Positions 1-10,846 of a stretch of DNA of 64,000 bases are shown here, in pieces (the first letter of the stretch is position 1; each line of letters begins with the position of its first letter). The notes under the pieces were generated by a model, which saw nothing but the letters and a program-made list of their open reading frames with translations, was not told the origin of the DNA and did not search any database. A program made the position numbers and the translations under genes. Source of the DNA: Hanleya hanleyi (lineage: Eukaryota; Mollusca; Polyplacophora; Lepidopleurida; Hanleyidae); NCBI GenBank assembly GCA_036873755.1, contig JAVTVY010017271.1, positions 558,001 through 622,000 on the forward strand. Reading direction: 5' to 3'.

Positions 1-699
1 TTTGGTTTTCTCTCTTATCATTTACTTCGTCTCTCGTATATTCAAGATATAGTCATATATCTTAAATAAGTCTTATTTTTCATTTAGTAATCTAAATTTA
101 TCCCAGTGTATCTGGCTGTTGAATGAAAATTTTCAGGAAGACTTGACATTCTTTCAGAAATTGTATTTAGCACAAGTTAACATTGAATCTTGAACATACG
201 ATGAAAATATTGTAATGTATAGATTTATTGGAAAAATCAGTGTAGAATATATTTTTATCTATATATATATATATAGATGTGATTCATGGGTGTTCTCATG
301 TAGTTCTGGGTCAATTCACAATCAAGTGAGAAAGAGTTTAAATGTGATGATGACCTTGACGGTACATATAAATGTGTTTTTACTGGTATATATATATTCC
401 TTAAATACAGTAAATAAAGGTAGATTTAATGTGGGATATAGTAGTAGAGGGATTGGATACTCCATTATTTAAGCTATCGATGTTCTCATTGATGAGCTCA
501 AATTGGTCTTTGCAAAAGCTCAGAAAGAATCTCGTTTATTGTCAGAACAACTAAATTATGTTGTTGCTGAGATGTGGACGAATATAATGGAGTAAAATAT
601 GGACGAATTAAACATTTTTTCACTATTTTTTGCCCCTCAGTTTCCATTGGACTTCGGGGTCTTTTAATCAGTATCATGTATTTCTAGTAATATGGTCGA
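1..699. other. AT-rich non-coding stretch
   Basis: No gene is supported here. The sequence is AT-rich, with a TA dinucleotide run near 256-276 (TATATATA type). The short open frame near 215-472 is biased towards Tyr, Ile and Phe, as translated AT-rich DNA usually is, and has no recognisable motif. Confidence 0.6.
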
Positions 700-945
700 A
701 ACTGAAATGAAAAATGCTTAGTACCTTTCAAATGTGAAGTGTATGTTTTTTTTAACTCGCTTCGATGATTTTCCACAGAGTTATGGCCCTTTGTCCCATC
801 AGTCAATAGTTCCTTTTCCGGACTATATCTCAGTTATTATTTGATGGAAATCTTCAAAACTTACATGGAAGATTCTCAGTACCTTGCATAATCTGTTTTT
901 TAATCCGATTTCCCACAGAGTTATGGCCCTTTATCCAGTCCGTAT
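700..945 (+). repeat. Two-copy degenerate repeat, about 140 bp period
   Basis: The motif CACAGAGTTATGGCCCTTT occurs at about 773 and 913, a spacing of 140 bp. Each copy is preceded by a diverged shared stretch containing AGTACCTT and a T-run. I recall GAGTTATGGCCCTTT as a very common interspersed or tandem repeat in molluscan genomes, but that is memory and not a search. The copies are too diverged to be a recent duplication. Confidence 0.6.
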
Positions 946-3900
946 CCTGTAAGGGGTGTCTAGATACTGGGACGAAATCTGCAATTTACATAAATTTCTT
1001 GGTTTTCACTGTTTGTCAAAAATCATGAAAACTTTCCTTTAAAGTGACACATCTTAAGTATATTTGCGTTACTGATTGTGTTGGTGAATGTGATGTTATA
1101 GAAGACCAAATGTATCACTATATGACATAAATTGACAGAATTACAGGTGAGTGAAATTGTCAGCAATGAACAATATAGTGAATACAGCATTGTATAACAT
1201 TGGACATTCATTTCAATGGAGATTCTAATCCCTTTGTCATATTGTATCCCAGATATAATATACATATATCATATGTTTGTTTTTCCTATGGAGTAGGCTC
1301 TCATTTGCAAATTGCCCAGTAATGAATGAGTGAGTGAGTCCATCCGAATCCTTTCATCGGCAAAATAAGGAGAACCTTGATTTTTGGCATGAACGTGCAT
1401 CAGGGGACCAGCAAGTTCTGAGCTGACCTACTTTTGATGAAATTTAGGGACTAATCCAGGCATTTTTGGGGGACACCGGTCGACTACCTTGGAAACCCGC
1501 AATTACCGGAAGAAAACATTCTGCGCAGAATCAATGCACAGTGGGCTTAAACCATGCTAAAATGGCGGCCCGCATATATTTCGTCAAGAAGCACGATGCG
1601 AGTGTGAAAATTTAGTCTCTCCACCTGCTGTACACAGGAAATAATCAGTTATTTCTTCGATAAATAATAAAAGTAAGTCCATTAGATTGATTTGAAGTAG
1701 TTTTGGTTTAGATTTTAACCGACATTCAAATTGGTTTGTCAGTATTTGGGCACGTGCGTTTGGGCGCAGATACCAGTATGCCGGTATCAAAACCCGTCTG
1801 GATTACTCCCTGCCTACTTAGGTGACCTATGAACCTCATAATTGGCAAAAACATGTCCTTATGCCTCCTAAGACCTACCTCGTAGGTCCTGTGACGTTAG
1901 TCACACTGCCATGTTTTTATCACTCTTGCTTCAAAAATACATGTATATTGCACAATAAAATGAAGAATAATGAAGAGTTTTCGACTGCAAAGAATAAGCA
2001 GTCCCGAACTAGCTGAAGCAAAAAATATTTATATTTGGAACAGGTTACTATAAACAGCATGATAGCTTACAAAAAAACCGATAAGAGTTGTTAGTTACAT
2101 CACTGTCTAGACTATTGACTGTAATCAGCAGTGGACAGTTTATCACTCTCCATATTCTCATGATCTTAAATCTTACTTTCTGGATTGGATATTTTCTGTT
2201 TACAAGATTAAATTTAATTTTCTAATCTTCCAATATTCAAACCAATTCTGACATGGGAAATAAGGAGGTGGCCCTCTCCCTCAGATGGGTGATACAGAAT
2301 TTTTTTGAATTTTAGGTGAGATTCATCACACTTTGGCACTTCTAAGAAGCTTGAAAGGGATAAAATAGTTCACAATAAAACCATGTCACATGAGCTGAAA
2401 TAAACTGCGCCCATCTGTGTTTATCAATGAAATTTCTCAATTTTTAGAATTTCAGATGATTATGTATATTTGACCCATTTCAAGGCACTTTAGTCCAATT
2501 ATTGGGGGGATGGCGGGGATGCAAAGTGGTCCTCGACATACCCCTACCTCCTCCCCCCCAACCTTTAATTTGAAAATATAGCTTTTTTCATGTATTTTAT
2601 TTAATTTCCCTGATTCAACTGAGAATTGGGTAGATTTGTGGAAGCGAGGTATCTCTGAGTGTCCATTAGCAGTAATCTTCCATCTCCACTCTGTCCTCGT
2701 GGTAAGAAGCTTGGAAGAGTTTGAGAGCATAAGGTAGTTTGTGAGAGACCGTGGTCGTTGTATATGACTCTCGGTGAATTATATTTTTTTCTCCATCGAG
2801 TGAAAGATCTCGTTCCTCGGGGCTAGAATAAACAGGTGCTTTTTAGGAAACAAGATTTACTGGTTTGGCCCCTGGGTTGATCTGTGAGATCCGCTGATTG
2901 AATATGTTTACTTAAGTTTTTTCCCCCCTTCCGATTTGATCCCGTCGATTTTGGTATCGGAGATTGATACTTTAATTGCTCAAGGGATTAATCCAATCAA
3001 CGAGCCATCTTCACGCGAGTTACGGCCGGTCGACCCAATTCCCCACCAAGGGTGCCCTATTGAGATGGCATCCCAGGAAGCTCTGAAGTGTGCTTGTATC
3101 AATGCGAGAAGAAGTCCCTTTTAGCCCTGTAATCTATAGCATTTGAAAAAATTGGGGGTTTTTTCCCCCGCCAGAAAAGAAACTAATTTCTTGAAATGGG
3201 AGAAACATCCACCCCCTCAATTGTAAAAAGTTATTTTTTTTTCCTATATGTATGAAAACAGAAGTGGGTTACTTGAGTGCAGTTGGATGATTATTATTAA
3301 GCCCCTTCTTATGAACTCCCAAGAATGAGGAAGTTTTTATGTATTGTCTGCTCCAGAAAATACAGAGAATATTTTGTTGGCTTTTTTTCTGAGTATGTTA
3401 TCTAATAATTTACTAGAGTGTTGACATTTTATGGCATGCTAGCATCGGAGATTCAGCTTTCCCATATACTACAACTTCAAATTTTGAATCTAATCTAATT
3501 TCAAATATATGTTTTCTTACATCTTTCCCCAAACTGCAGATTTTGATTCTGTGAAGTTAACGGGCAAGTGTGGACGTAGACAAGTAGTTTCTGGTCTCCC
3601 CGAATTCTCAGCTTGCCGTGGTTTCAAGGGCTAGTCACGGCTCCACTATACTTACGCTAAAATTCTGGCACAGTGCCAATTGTTCAAAGCTATGAAGGGT
3701 GTAATGATTTTCTTGCTGACTGGAGTGTTGCTTTATGAATTGGGAATTACCAGAGCTATCAGTCAGTATGTTTCATTCAATAAATGGCCGTAAATTCTCA
3801 ATTATGGAATTATGGGAAATGTCGTTGGGCTAAACTCTATTGACTCCAGATTATGGTGGGGCCACAGAGGTGTACAGCAGAAGGAAACCGACTTTTCGTC

Positions 3901-5188
3901 TTTGTCGGCAATTGATTATAGGAACTCCAAATATTGGTAATATTTCTCTCTTGACTGTGGCGGGTTCATATGGAACTGAAGATGGAGTGAGCTTGAATCT
4001 ATCATCTCCTAGAGGCTGTTAGCCATATGCCCCGTTCCTCTCCCTACCAAGACGTGTTGATAGCCAGATGCGACCGTTTGTCCTTCCTCATTAGTTTGTC
4101 AAAAACGTTGGCAGAAATCTGAGAAGTTCAACTCCGGCATGCAACCATCGCATCAAGACGAGTTAAACTCTACAACTCACATTTCTACGTCTTGTTTTAG
4201 CCCCAGCGCGACTTGAGCTGCCATTAAAAATTCAGCTTTCAGCTTTTCGACTTGTGCCAGGTGGCAAGGAAAAAGTGGGAAAAATTGGCATCGATCTTGA
4301 TTTGCATTCCACCATGGTTTAATGAGCTGTAAGAAAATGATGCGCAAGAAGACCTAGAGCTAACCTAGAGCTATTCTTACACTCACATGCTAAGCTTGAT
4401 TTTTGTGGAGAGTGATTACTCCCCTTGGTTTAAAAAATGAGCTCCCCTTGAATACATCTATTAGAATTGTAATAGAATCACAATCATATGTGATAATGGG
4501 CTGTAATAACCCAATCACAGTAAATTAGCTTTCAATTTACAACTCTACTCATTAAAAAACAGCGAGAGAATCATTGACATTCTGTGTTGCTATCAATGTT
4601 GCCATTGATGAATTCCGCATAATAGATGTCATTTTACTGAAAAAAGCTGAGGTTTTTCAAGAACTTATTTTAGATTTTTTTTATTTTTATTTTTATTTTA
4701 TTTTTTTATGGAATTACTGAACAAGTGCTTGAATCCATAGGGACCTCACTGGCATGATAGGGATTGATTCCTATAGAATATATTTATAAAAAAATATTAA
4801 TGTCTAATGACAGTGATATTCCTGTAACCCAAATGATCATGATGTTGGACTTGCTGGGAAGGAAAATAGGAAGGTTTAGAGACGTCATGTTATAAACTGG
4901 ATTCGGCTCATCGTATGTGAACGAGCCACTCGAGAAATGTTCCATAGCGGATTGATTGGGTCACTCTGATAGTCAAGACGAAACCCTGGACACTCGTGAA
5001 TAACTGTTACACAAATTCATGTAAAGCTGATCGCTTGAGGTCCGCGAGAAATTGGCACGATGCCAAGGTGTGTACTATCAAATAGTACGTACGCCGGCTC
5101 AGTCATTGATGGTGCGGGGAAGTCTATGAGATTCTCCCAGTGGACGTGATCGGTAAGCTTGGCGATAACCTGGTTACTACGAATTCGG
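946..5188. other. Non-coding stretch without a supported gene
   Basis: No convincing gene is seen. The stretch holds a TGAG-rich run near 1323-1340, homopolymer-rich DNA near 4670-4710 (T and A tracts), and a short motif near 4400-4455 with GGAGAGTGATTACTCC followed by two CCCCTTGAAT-like blocks. That last motif recurs near 34.5 kb. One acceptor-like site near 3539 is followed by a short open frame, but the donor is weak and it was not accepted. Confidence 0.5.
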
Positions 5189-5465
5189 AGTTGTCACAGT
5201 CATGAAAAAAACTGAATAGTCATGAATAAATGTTTAAGTCATGAAAATGTCATGAATTTGAAGTATTTTAGGAAAGTCATGAAAAAGTCACAAAGACACA
5301 TCAAAATATTTTTTGGCAAATATGTCTTCTGCTGAAGTTATTCCACACATTTCCTCTTATTTTACACCTTGGAAATCATGAAAAATGGTCGCATTTCTTC
5401 ATGAAAAGTCGTGAATATTTAATTTTCTATGTGCTGTGGCAAACCTGTGTACTGTGACATCGTAG
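5189..5465. repeat. Dispersed GTCATGAAAA-rich repeat
   Basis: GTCATGAA recurs at irregular spacing (near 5199, 5217, 5236, 5248, 5277 and 5387), often followed by an A-run. The segment starts near TTGTCACAGTC and ends near CTGTGGCAAACCTGTG, which read as imperfect inverted ends. This suggests an old non-autonomous element. A related-looking segment with different phrasing (TCCTGGAATT type) lies near 31.85-32.23 kb. The family assignment is not certain. Confidence 0.45.
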
Positions 5466-5669
5466 GCTGCTATGTTAATATACAAACATAGTTGGGGGAT
5501 CGCTTTGTCCTTGCCACCTGTTTTACATAGAGCTTATATTAAATAATGATAATGGAGTAAAAAATTGTTCTGGTGAAACAACAGCGAGCTACATAAAGTC
5601 TACACACACAGGCAGGCTATTGGTCTGTGTGTTTGCCCTCATTGGTCACCTGTGATATGGTGGGGTGGG

Positions 5670-5830
5670 TTAAAGGAATGCTTCACTCATTGCAAATACG
5701 TTTCTATTGTAAAGGCTTTTACTTTAAAATAAAGTGTAATATCTCTTCCAACTGAAGACAGGAAAGTATTATTTTATTCATTTCTGTGCCTTATTTCTCG
5801 AGCATCTGAGTGATTCCATATTTGCCACAG
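5670..5830 (+). repeat. Left terminal inverted repeat of the composite element
   Basis: Pairs with 8575-8738 in reverse complement. It begins TTAAAGGAATGC and holds the conserved block GGAAAGTATTATTTTATTC near 5760. Several small indels separate the two arms, so the pair is not recent. Confidence 0.7.
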
Positions 5831-6081
5831 CCAGTCCTATGTGAAAACGAGGCTGCTAGATCTGATGACGCTGTATTCAGGATTAGAGCGTCATTTGCAG
5901 ATTGGCCCAATACGACTTCCTTCCACAATGAGCTATCCATTGTCAAAATTTAATACCATTCATGATCTATTAGAGTAGTAGTGGAATGTGTTAATAATGC
6001 TCAATGCTCATATAAAAATTGTTATTACGCCTCAGAGTAGCTTGTTTGATAGCCGATTGGTCAATTGCCATCCCATAAATA

Positions 6082-6116
6082 GTTCGTATTAGGGCAGCCA
6101 CACACCTAATACGAAC
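6082..6116. repeat. Short perfect inverted repeat, 12 bp arms
   Basis: GTTCGTATTAGG at 6082-6093 is followed, after an 11 bp spacer, by CCTAATACGAAC at 6105-6116. The half-site TTCGTATTAGG appears again near 6293, so this is probably an end sequence of a small foldback element filling 6.06-6.57 kb. Confidence 0.7.
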
Positions 6117-6411
6117 AATCACGTGTTAACATTACCATAGTGGAAGGTGGAATTGACGTAGCCTGTCCTTCAATGCAACGTCACAAAGCCGACACGTCAC
6201 AAAACGAAGAGCTACCTCGTATCAATGGTTTTGTGATGTTGCGCCTCAGCATTTGCTTTCAACCCAAAGACGTTGTGGGCATGCGCGACTCTTTCGTATT
6301 AGGTCAGGAAATGTGAATCAGTTGAAGTTGTCTTACGAAAACAAACCTCATTTAATCGTTGTTGTCGTCGCGTTTTCGGCTTAAACAAAGGCTCTTCGGC
6401 ATAATAAAATC

Positions 6412-6567
6412 GTTATGATGTTTGTTTGAGGGGGCATACGAACTATTTACATGGTCAGTGTGGAGAATTCTTATCGGTCTCGCCTGACGGCTGAGGCGAG
6501 ACCGATAAGAATTCCCCACACTGACCATGTAAATAGTTTGTATGCCCCCTCAAACAAACATCATAAC
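6412..6567. repeat. Large near-perfect hairpin, about 74 bp arms
   Basis: The left arm starts GTTATGATGTTTGTTTGAGG at 6412 and the right arm ends with its complement at 6567. The arms meet around GCCTGACGGCTGAGGC near 6482-6497. Only about two mismatches are visible in the arms. This would fold as a long hairpin in single-stranded DNA or RNA and lies immediately upstream of the tandem array. Confidence 0.85.
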
Positions 6568-6644
6568 TGATAATATGTCATTTGTTTTCTGCTCTTTTAT
6601 TGTCCCCCGCTACTTAGTAGGGGGGGATATTAGAAACACCGGTG

Positions 6645-6685
6645 TCCGTAATTCCGTAATTCCGAAATTCCGTAATTCCGTAAGA
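6645..6685 (+). repeat. Short tandem repeat of ATTCCGTA type
   Basis: About four to five imperfect copies of an 8-9 bp unit (CCGTAATT / CCGAAATT) lie between the hairpin and the large-unit array. Confidence 0.75.
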
Positions 6686-6689
6686 TTTT

Positions 6690-8290
6690 CTTGTCCGGAC
6701 AATAACTCGTGAACGATTTAACCGATCAACTTCAAACTTGGGGTGTGCCTTGACATTGGCGAGACGACGGTTGGGATTGTTTTTCAGCAATGTGCATAAT
6801 CCAATATGGCCGCCGTCAGCCATTTTGGATTATAGGCAGTTGGATCTTAGATTTTCTTGTCCGGACAATAACTCGTGAACGATTTAACCGATCAACTTCA
6901 AACTTGGGGTGTGCCTTGACATTGATGAGAGGACGGTTGGGATTGTTTTTCAGCAATATGCGTAATCTAATATGGCCGCCGTCAGCCATATTGCATTATA
7001 AGCAGTTGGATCACAGATTTTCTTGTGCGGACAATAACTCGTGAATGATTTAACCGATCAACTTCAAACTGGGGGTGTGCCTTGACATTGGTGAGAGGAC
7101 GGTTGGGATTGTTTTTCAGCAATGTGCGTAATCTAATATGGCTGCCGTCAGCCATATTGCATTATAAGCAGTTGGATCCTGTCCGGACAATAACTCAAGA
7201 ACGATTCAACTGATCTACTTCATATGTGGGGAGTGCCTTAACATTGTTGAGAGGAGGATTAGGATTGTTTTTCAAGGATGTGCTTAATCCAATATGGCCA
7301 CCATCAGCCATACTGCATTTCATTGGATTTTAAGCAGTTTGATCTTGTCCGGACAATAACTGGAGTACGATTCAACTGATCTACTTCAAACTTGGGGAGT
7401 GCCTTGACATCGGTGAGAGGACGGTTGGGATTGTTTTTCATCAATGTGCATAATCCAATATGGGTATGTGGGGAGTGCCTTAACATTGTTGAGAGGAGGA
7501 TTAGGATTGTTTTTCAAGGACGTCCTTAATCCAATATGGCCACCATCAGCCATACTGGATTTCATTGGATTTTAAGCAGTTTGATCTTGTCCGGACAATA
7601 ACTGGAGTACGATTCAACTGATCTACTTCAAACTTGGGGAGTGCCTTGACATCGGTGAGAGGACGGTTGGGATTGTTTTTTACCAATGTGCATAATCCAA
7701 TATGGGTATGTGGGGAGTGCCTTAACATTGTTGAGAGGAGGATTAGGATTGTTTTTCAAGGACATGCTTAATCCAATATGGCCACCATCAGCCATACTGG
7801 ATTTCATTGGATTTTAAGCAGTTTGATCTTGTCCGGACAATAGCTGGCATACGATTCAACTGATCTACTTCAAACTTGGGAAGTCCCTTGACCTTGATGA
7901 GATCCCGGTTAGGATTGTGTTTCATGAACGAGCATAATCCAATTTGGCTGCCAACTACGAGCGATATTGGATTATGTTGCATTTTAAGCAGTTGCATCGT
8001 GTCTGGACAACAAATCTAGAATAATTCAACTGATCGACTTCAAACTTGCAGTTTGGCTTCACATCGGTGGGAGGACAGTTATCATTGCTTTACAGTTACC
8101 TGTGTAATCCAAGATGGCCACCATCAGTCATCTTAGATTTTCAGCATTTAGATCTTGTCTGGACAATAACTCTAGAACGATTCAACCAATCTACTTCAAG
8201 CCTGGGGAGTGCATGGACATTGGTGAGAGGACAGTTGGTATTATGTTTTATGAATGTGCATAATCCAATCTGGGTGCCATCCGCAGTATT
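6690..8290 (+). repeat. Tandem array of about 156-170 bp units, two of them expanded to 242 bp
   Basis: The landmark TTGTCCGGACAATAAC (or a close variant) starts near 6691, 6857, 7023, 7179, 7345, 7587, 7829, 7999 and 8155. The spacings are 166, 166, 156, 166, 242, 242, 170 and 156. Each unit continues with a variant of CAACTTCAAACTTGGGG, a TTGGGATTGTTTTTCA-like block, and AATCCAATATGGCCGCC or a variant. The two 242 bp spacings carry an extra truncated partial unit and are nearly identical to each other, so they are the youngest duplication. Short open frames on both strands here are repeat by-products. Similar repeats are familiar from mollusc genomes (recollection, not a search). Confidence 0.9.
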
Positions 8291-8372
8291 AGATTATGTT
8301 AAGCTCATCAGCGATATCTCCATTTTCAAATCATACTCTTTATCAATGATATGAGATTTCATCGACCAAATA

Positions 8373-8483
8373 AAATCGACCATAGAGGTCCATGGCCCCC
8401 GCAGCAGCAGCGCCAGTTATGGTGGATGTAATCCACCATAACTGGTGCTGCTAGCGGGGGACATGGACCTCTATGGTCGATTT
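8373..8483. repeat. Second long hairpin, about 53 bp arms
   Basis: AAATCGACCATAGAGGTCCA at 8373 pairs with its complement ending at 8483. The centre is TGGTGGATGTAATCCACCA near 8430. There are a few mismatches and a 2 bp length difference in the CAG-rich part. Its sequence is unrelated to the hairpin at 6412-6567. Together the two hairpins bracket the tandem array. Confidence 0.85.
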
Positions 8484-8574
8484 TTTTGATGTTATCTGAG
8501 GCCTCAAACTAGTAGGAATTCTATGTGATGTTGGTGTGACATTATTTGTTGCTCGGAGCACCAAATTACGTCAA

Positions 8575-8738
8575 CTTTGCCAGAAAAATGGCGGCGACCA
8601 GATGCCTGGGAATAAGACTGAAACGAATAAAATAATACTTTCCAGTCTTCAGAGGCAAGAAATATTTGGCACACTTTATTTATATGTACACACCTCCATG
8701 ATAGAAGCGTATTTGAATTGAGTGAAGTATTCCTTTAA
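8575..8738 (-). repeat. Right terminal inverted repeat of the composite element
   Basis: Reverse-complement partner of 5670-5830. The GCCGCCATTTTTCTGGC stretch just inside it (rc of about 8577-8593) has no partner in the left arm, so similarity ends near there. Confidence 0.7.
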
Positions 8739-10567
8739 CAATAACTATTTAAAAGCCATTGCTGCTTGTTTCATTTCTATAACTGCATATCTCTAATATC
8801 TTCTGTTGAGTTTTTACGATATCGATGCAGCATGAAAACTGAAATATTTTGAAAATCTAGTCCCTAGACTAGAGCTAGTGGGGGCAGATTTAAATAGAAC
8901 TTAAATCAGTATGGTAAAAATGTTTCACAAAAACAAGAAGTTGACGACAGTTTTGCATAGGATTTTCTCTGGAGGGCTATATTGTATGTATTTATGTTCT
9001 GTGTGGGAGACTTCGGTGTCTTACTGCAAGTGATGTGTTTTCAGCATGGAGTCATTTTCTTCTGATCTGCACGTTGTCACTGCATAGTCAGAATTCCCCC
9101 GACAGCTCCTCGCTATAGATTGAAATGAAAATTCACAAGATTATATCCCATTGGCTGCATTTGGCATGTAAACATCTCATTTTTCTTGGTCTTTGAATGG
9201 TCTTTTTTTACCGTTTTTTAAGAGGGAAGTCCGTGGACGTATATCATTAAGTAACGTGATTAACATGACATAATTGCCATCGAGGACTATCGAGATCGGA
9301 TTAAAAAAACACATGTTGAACTGTGCCATCACTTGTGCAAGGAATGGTGAGCCACGGAGGACAAATTTTCTCGTCTCTCCTTGCATCTAAGCAGCATTGA
9401 ACTCGCCATTGCATAAGCTAGTTTTACTGCTGTAGCATCCTGTCAATGTGTGTTTTTTAAATCCCATGCCGGGTGACCCCTGAGAGTCTCTCGCATCTTT
9501 CTGGTATTAACCCCTACATTAGATGGTCAAGTTACTTCAAATCAATACAAGAGACGCTCGACTCGATGTGGATCGCTTGTAAGGATCTGGCCTTTATCAA
9601 ATTAGTCCCTAGCTACCTGACACTTTGCCAGCTCCCTTGAGTGGTACAATTGCTTTCTCGGGTAATAGCCCTCCCATCCTCCTACTGCTGATTGTCCGCA
9701 AACTTGCGCAATGGCTGGTTTTATCGCTTTGCTCCAGCTTTAGATGACGGTGTAGTCACATTAATGCCTTCCTGAACTTGTTGCCTTCCCATTGATCCCC
9801 CCGTTAATATCCAGAAGGACACCTACAGATGCTACAGGTAAAAGTTCATGGACATGCCTGCATGAGATTGCACTTGTGTCATGGTGACATTTCATGGATG
9901 TAGGGGGGGGGGGGGTGGACAACTGGGAAAAATGTTACTATCTGGGCAATGCTAAGAGGGTCCCAAAAAAATTGACATTTAGGCTCCATTTCCCGCAATC
10001 TAGCGCATTTTGAGCATGTTTCAGGGAATATTCCTCACCATAACGTGACATTTTAACAGTTCCAAAAAGCTATTAAAACAAAATTAGAACAATTTTTCGA
10101 AAGCTTCTCATTTCCATTTATTCTGCAATCCTAATGGTGATATATTTACAGCGGTTTATACAGTTTGGGAATTTGAATGAAAGTTTGCTATTCGAAACAG
10201 CTCAAACAAGCAATATTTATCCATGCAAAACAGGAACAAAATATTGTTTCCTTTAAAATCCATGACAGTTGGTTTTATTAAATTCACAAAATGCCTGGCA
10301 TTGAGGGTATTTTCCACTCATCCAGCAGTGTTCAAAAAATTGGGGTGGAGGGGGCACATGAGGGGTGTTGTGCCCCCTTCCCCCACCCCCCACCCACAGT
10401 TGCAGTGAAAGGAAAATGTGAACTGGTTCATGTTAATAAGGATGATTGATTACGCAAATTGTGGGTTTATTGAATATACACCATCAGCGACATCAATTCT
10501 TTCCTATTCTTTGCTAATTTTCAAATCTAAATGGTTGTGTCTTGATTAAAATGAGATGTGCGTGTAC
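8739..10567. other. Non-coding stretch with a 13-base G run
   Basis: No gene is supported. An uninterrupted run of 13 G lies at 9903-9915. A short segment at about 9815-9837, ending in CTACAG before GTAAAAG, resembles a tiny exon but has no supporting context. A C-rich segment lies near 10375-10396. Confidence 0.5.
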
Positions 10568-10846
10568 GTTTTTTGAACAGGGCCTGACTCAGACCCTTAG
10601 TTCGGGCGCCCAAACATGATGCAGAGCCTGGCAACACATAGTGATATAGGTCACGTGCCTAAACCCATGAAAGCTCTAGGCGTATTAAATGCTCTAAATA
10701 CAGCCTGACAACTTGATATTTAGCAACATTACTTGCATTACTATTGGTTTCAGCATATTCAAATTTATAAAAAAAAAAAAAAATGGAGACCCAAACCTGT
10801 TAAAATGGGTTACAAAAATGGTCTGAGTCAGACCCTGTTAAAAAAG
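10568..10846. mobile_element. Small inverted-repeat (MITE-like) element, about 280 bp
   Basis: TTTTTTGAACAGGGCCTGA near 10569, continuing CTCAGACCCTT, is matched in reverse complement by the segment ending near 10846, which reads CTTTTTTAACAGGGTCTGAC. The arms are about 28 bp with about four mismatches. The interior is non-coding and includes a 13-base A run near 10770. It is consistent with a non-autonomous foldback element. No clear target duplication was found. Confidence 0.65.

Larger units (their letters stand above)
5670..8738. mobile_element. Composite 3.07 kb element with about 150 bp terminal inverted repeats and TTAA edges
   Basis: The left end reads TTAAAGGAATGCTTCACTC at 5670. 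The reverse complement of the right end reads TTAAAGGAATACTTCACTC, finishing at 8738. Similarity continues inward for about 150 bp: shared blocks are CAAATACG, TTCTAT, AATAAAGTG, GAAGAC, GGAAAGTATTATTTTATTC and GCATCTG. TTAA sits at both outer edges, as expected for piggyBac-type insertion, so TTAA may be the target duplication. No transposase frame exists inside. The interior contains two long hairpins and a tandem array, so this is either one large non-autonomous element that captured repeats or a short MITE invaded by others. The superfamily is an inference. Confidence 0.7.

Noticed and set aside
3540..3593. Acceptor-like site followed by DFDSVKLTGKCGRRQ
   Set aside because: The donor (CAA then GTAGTT) is weak, the segment is short, and no phase partner nearby could be tied to it.
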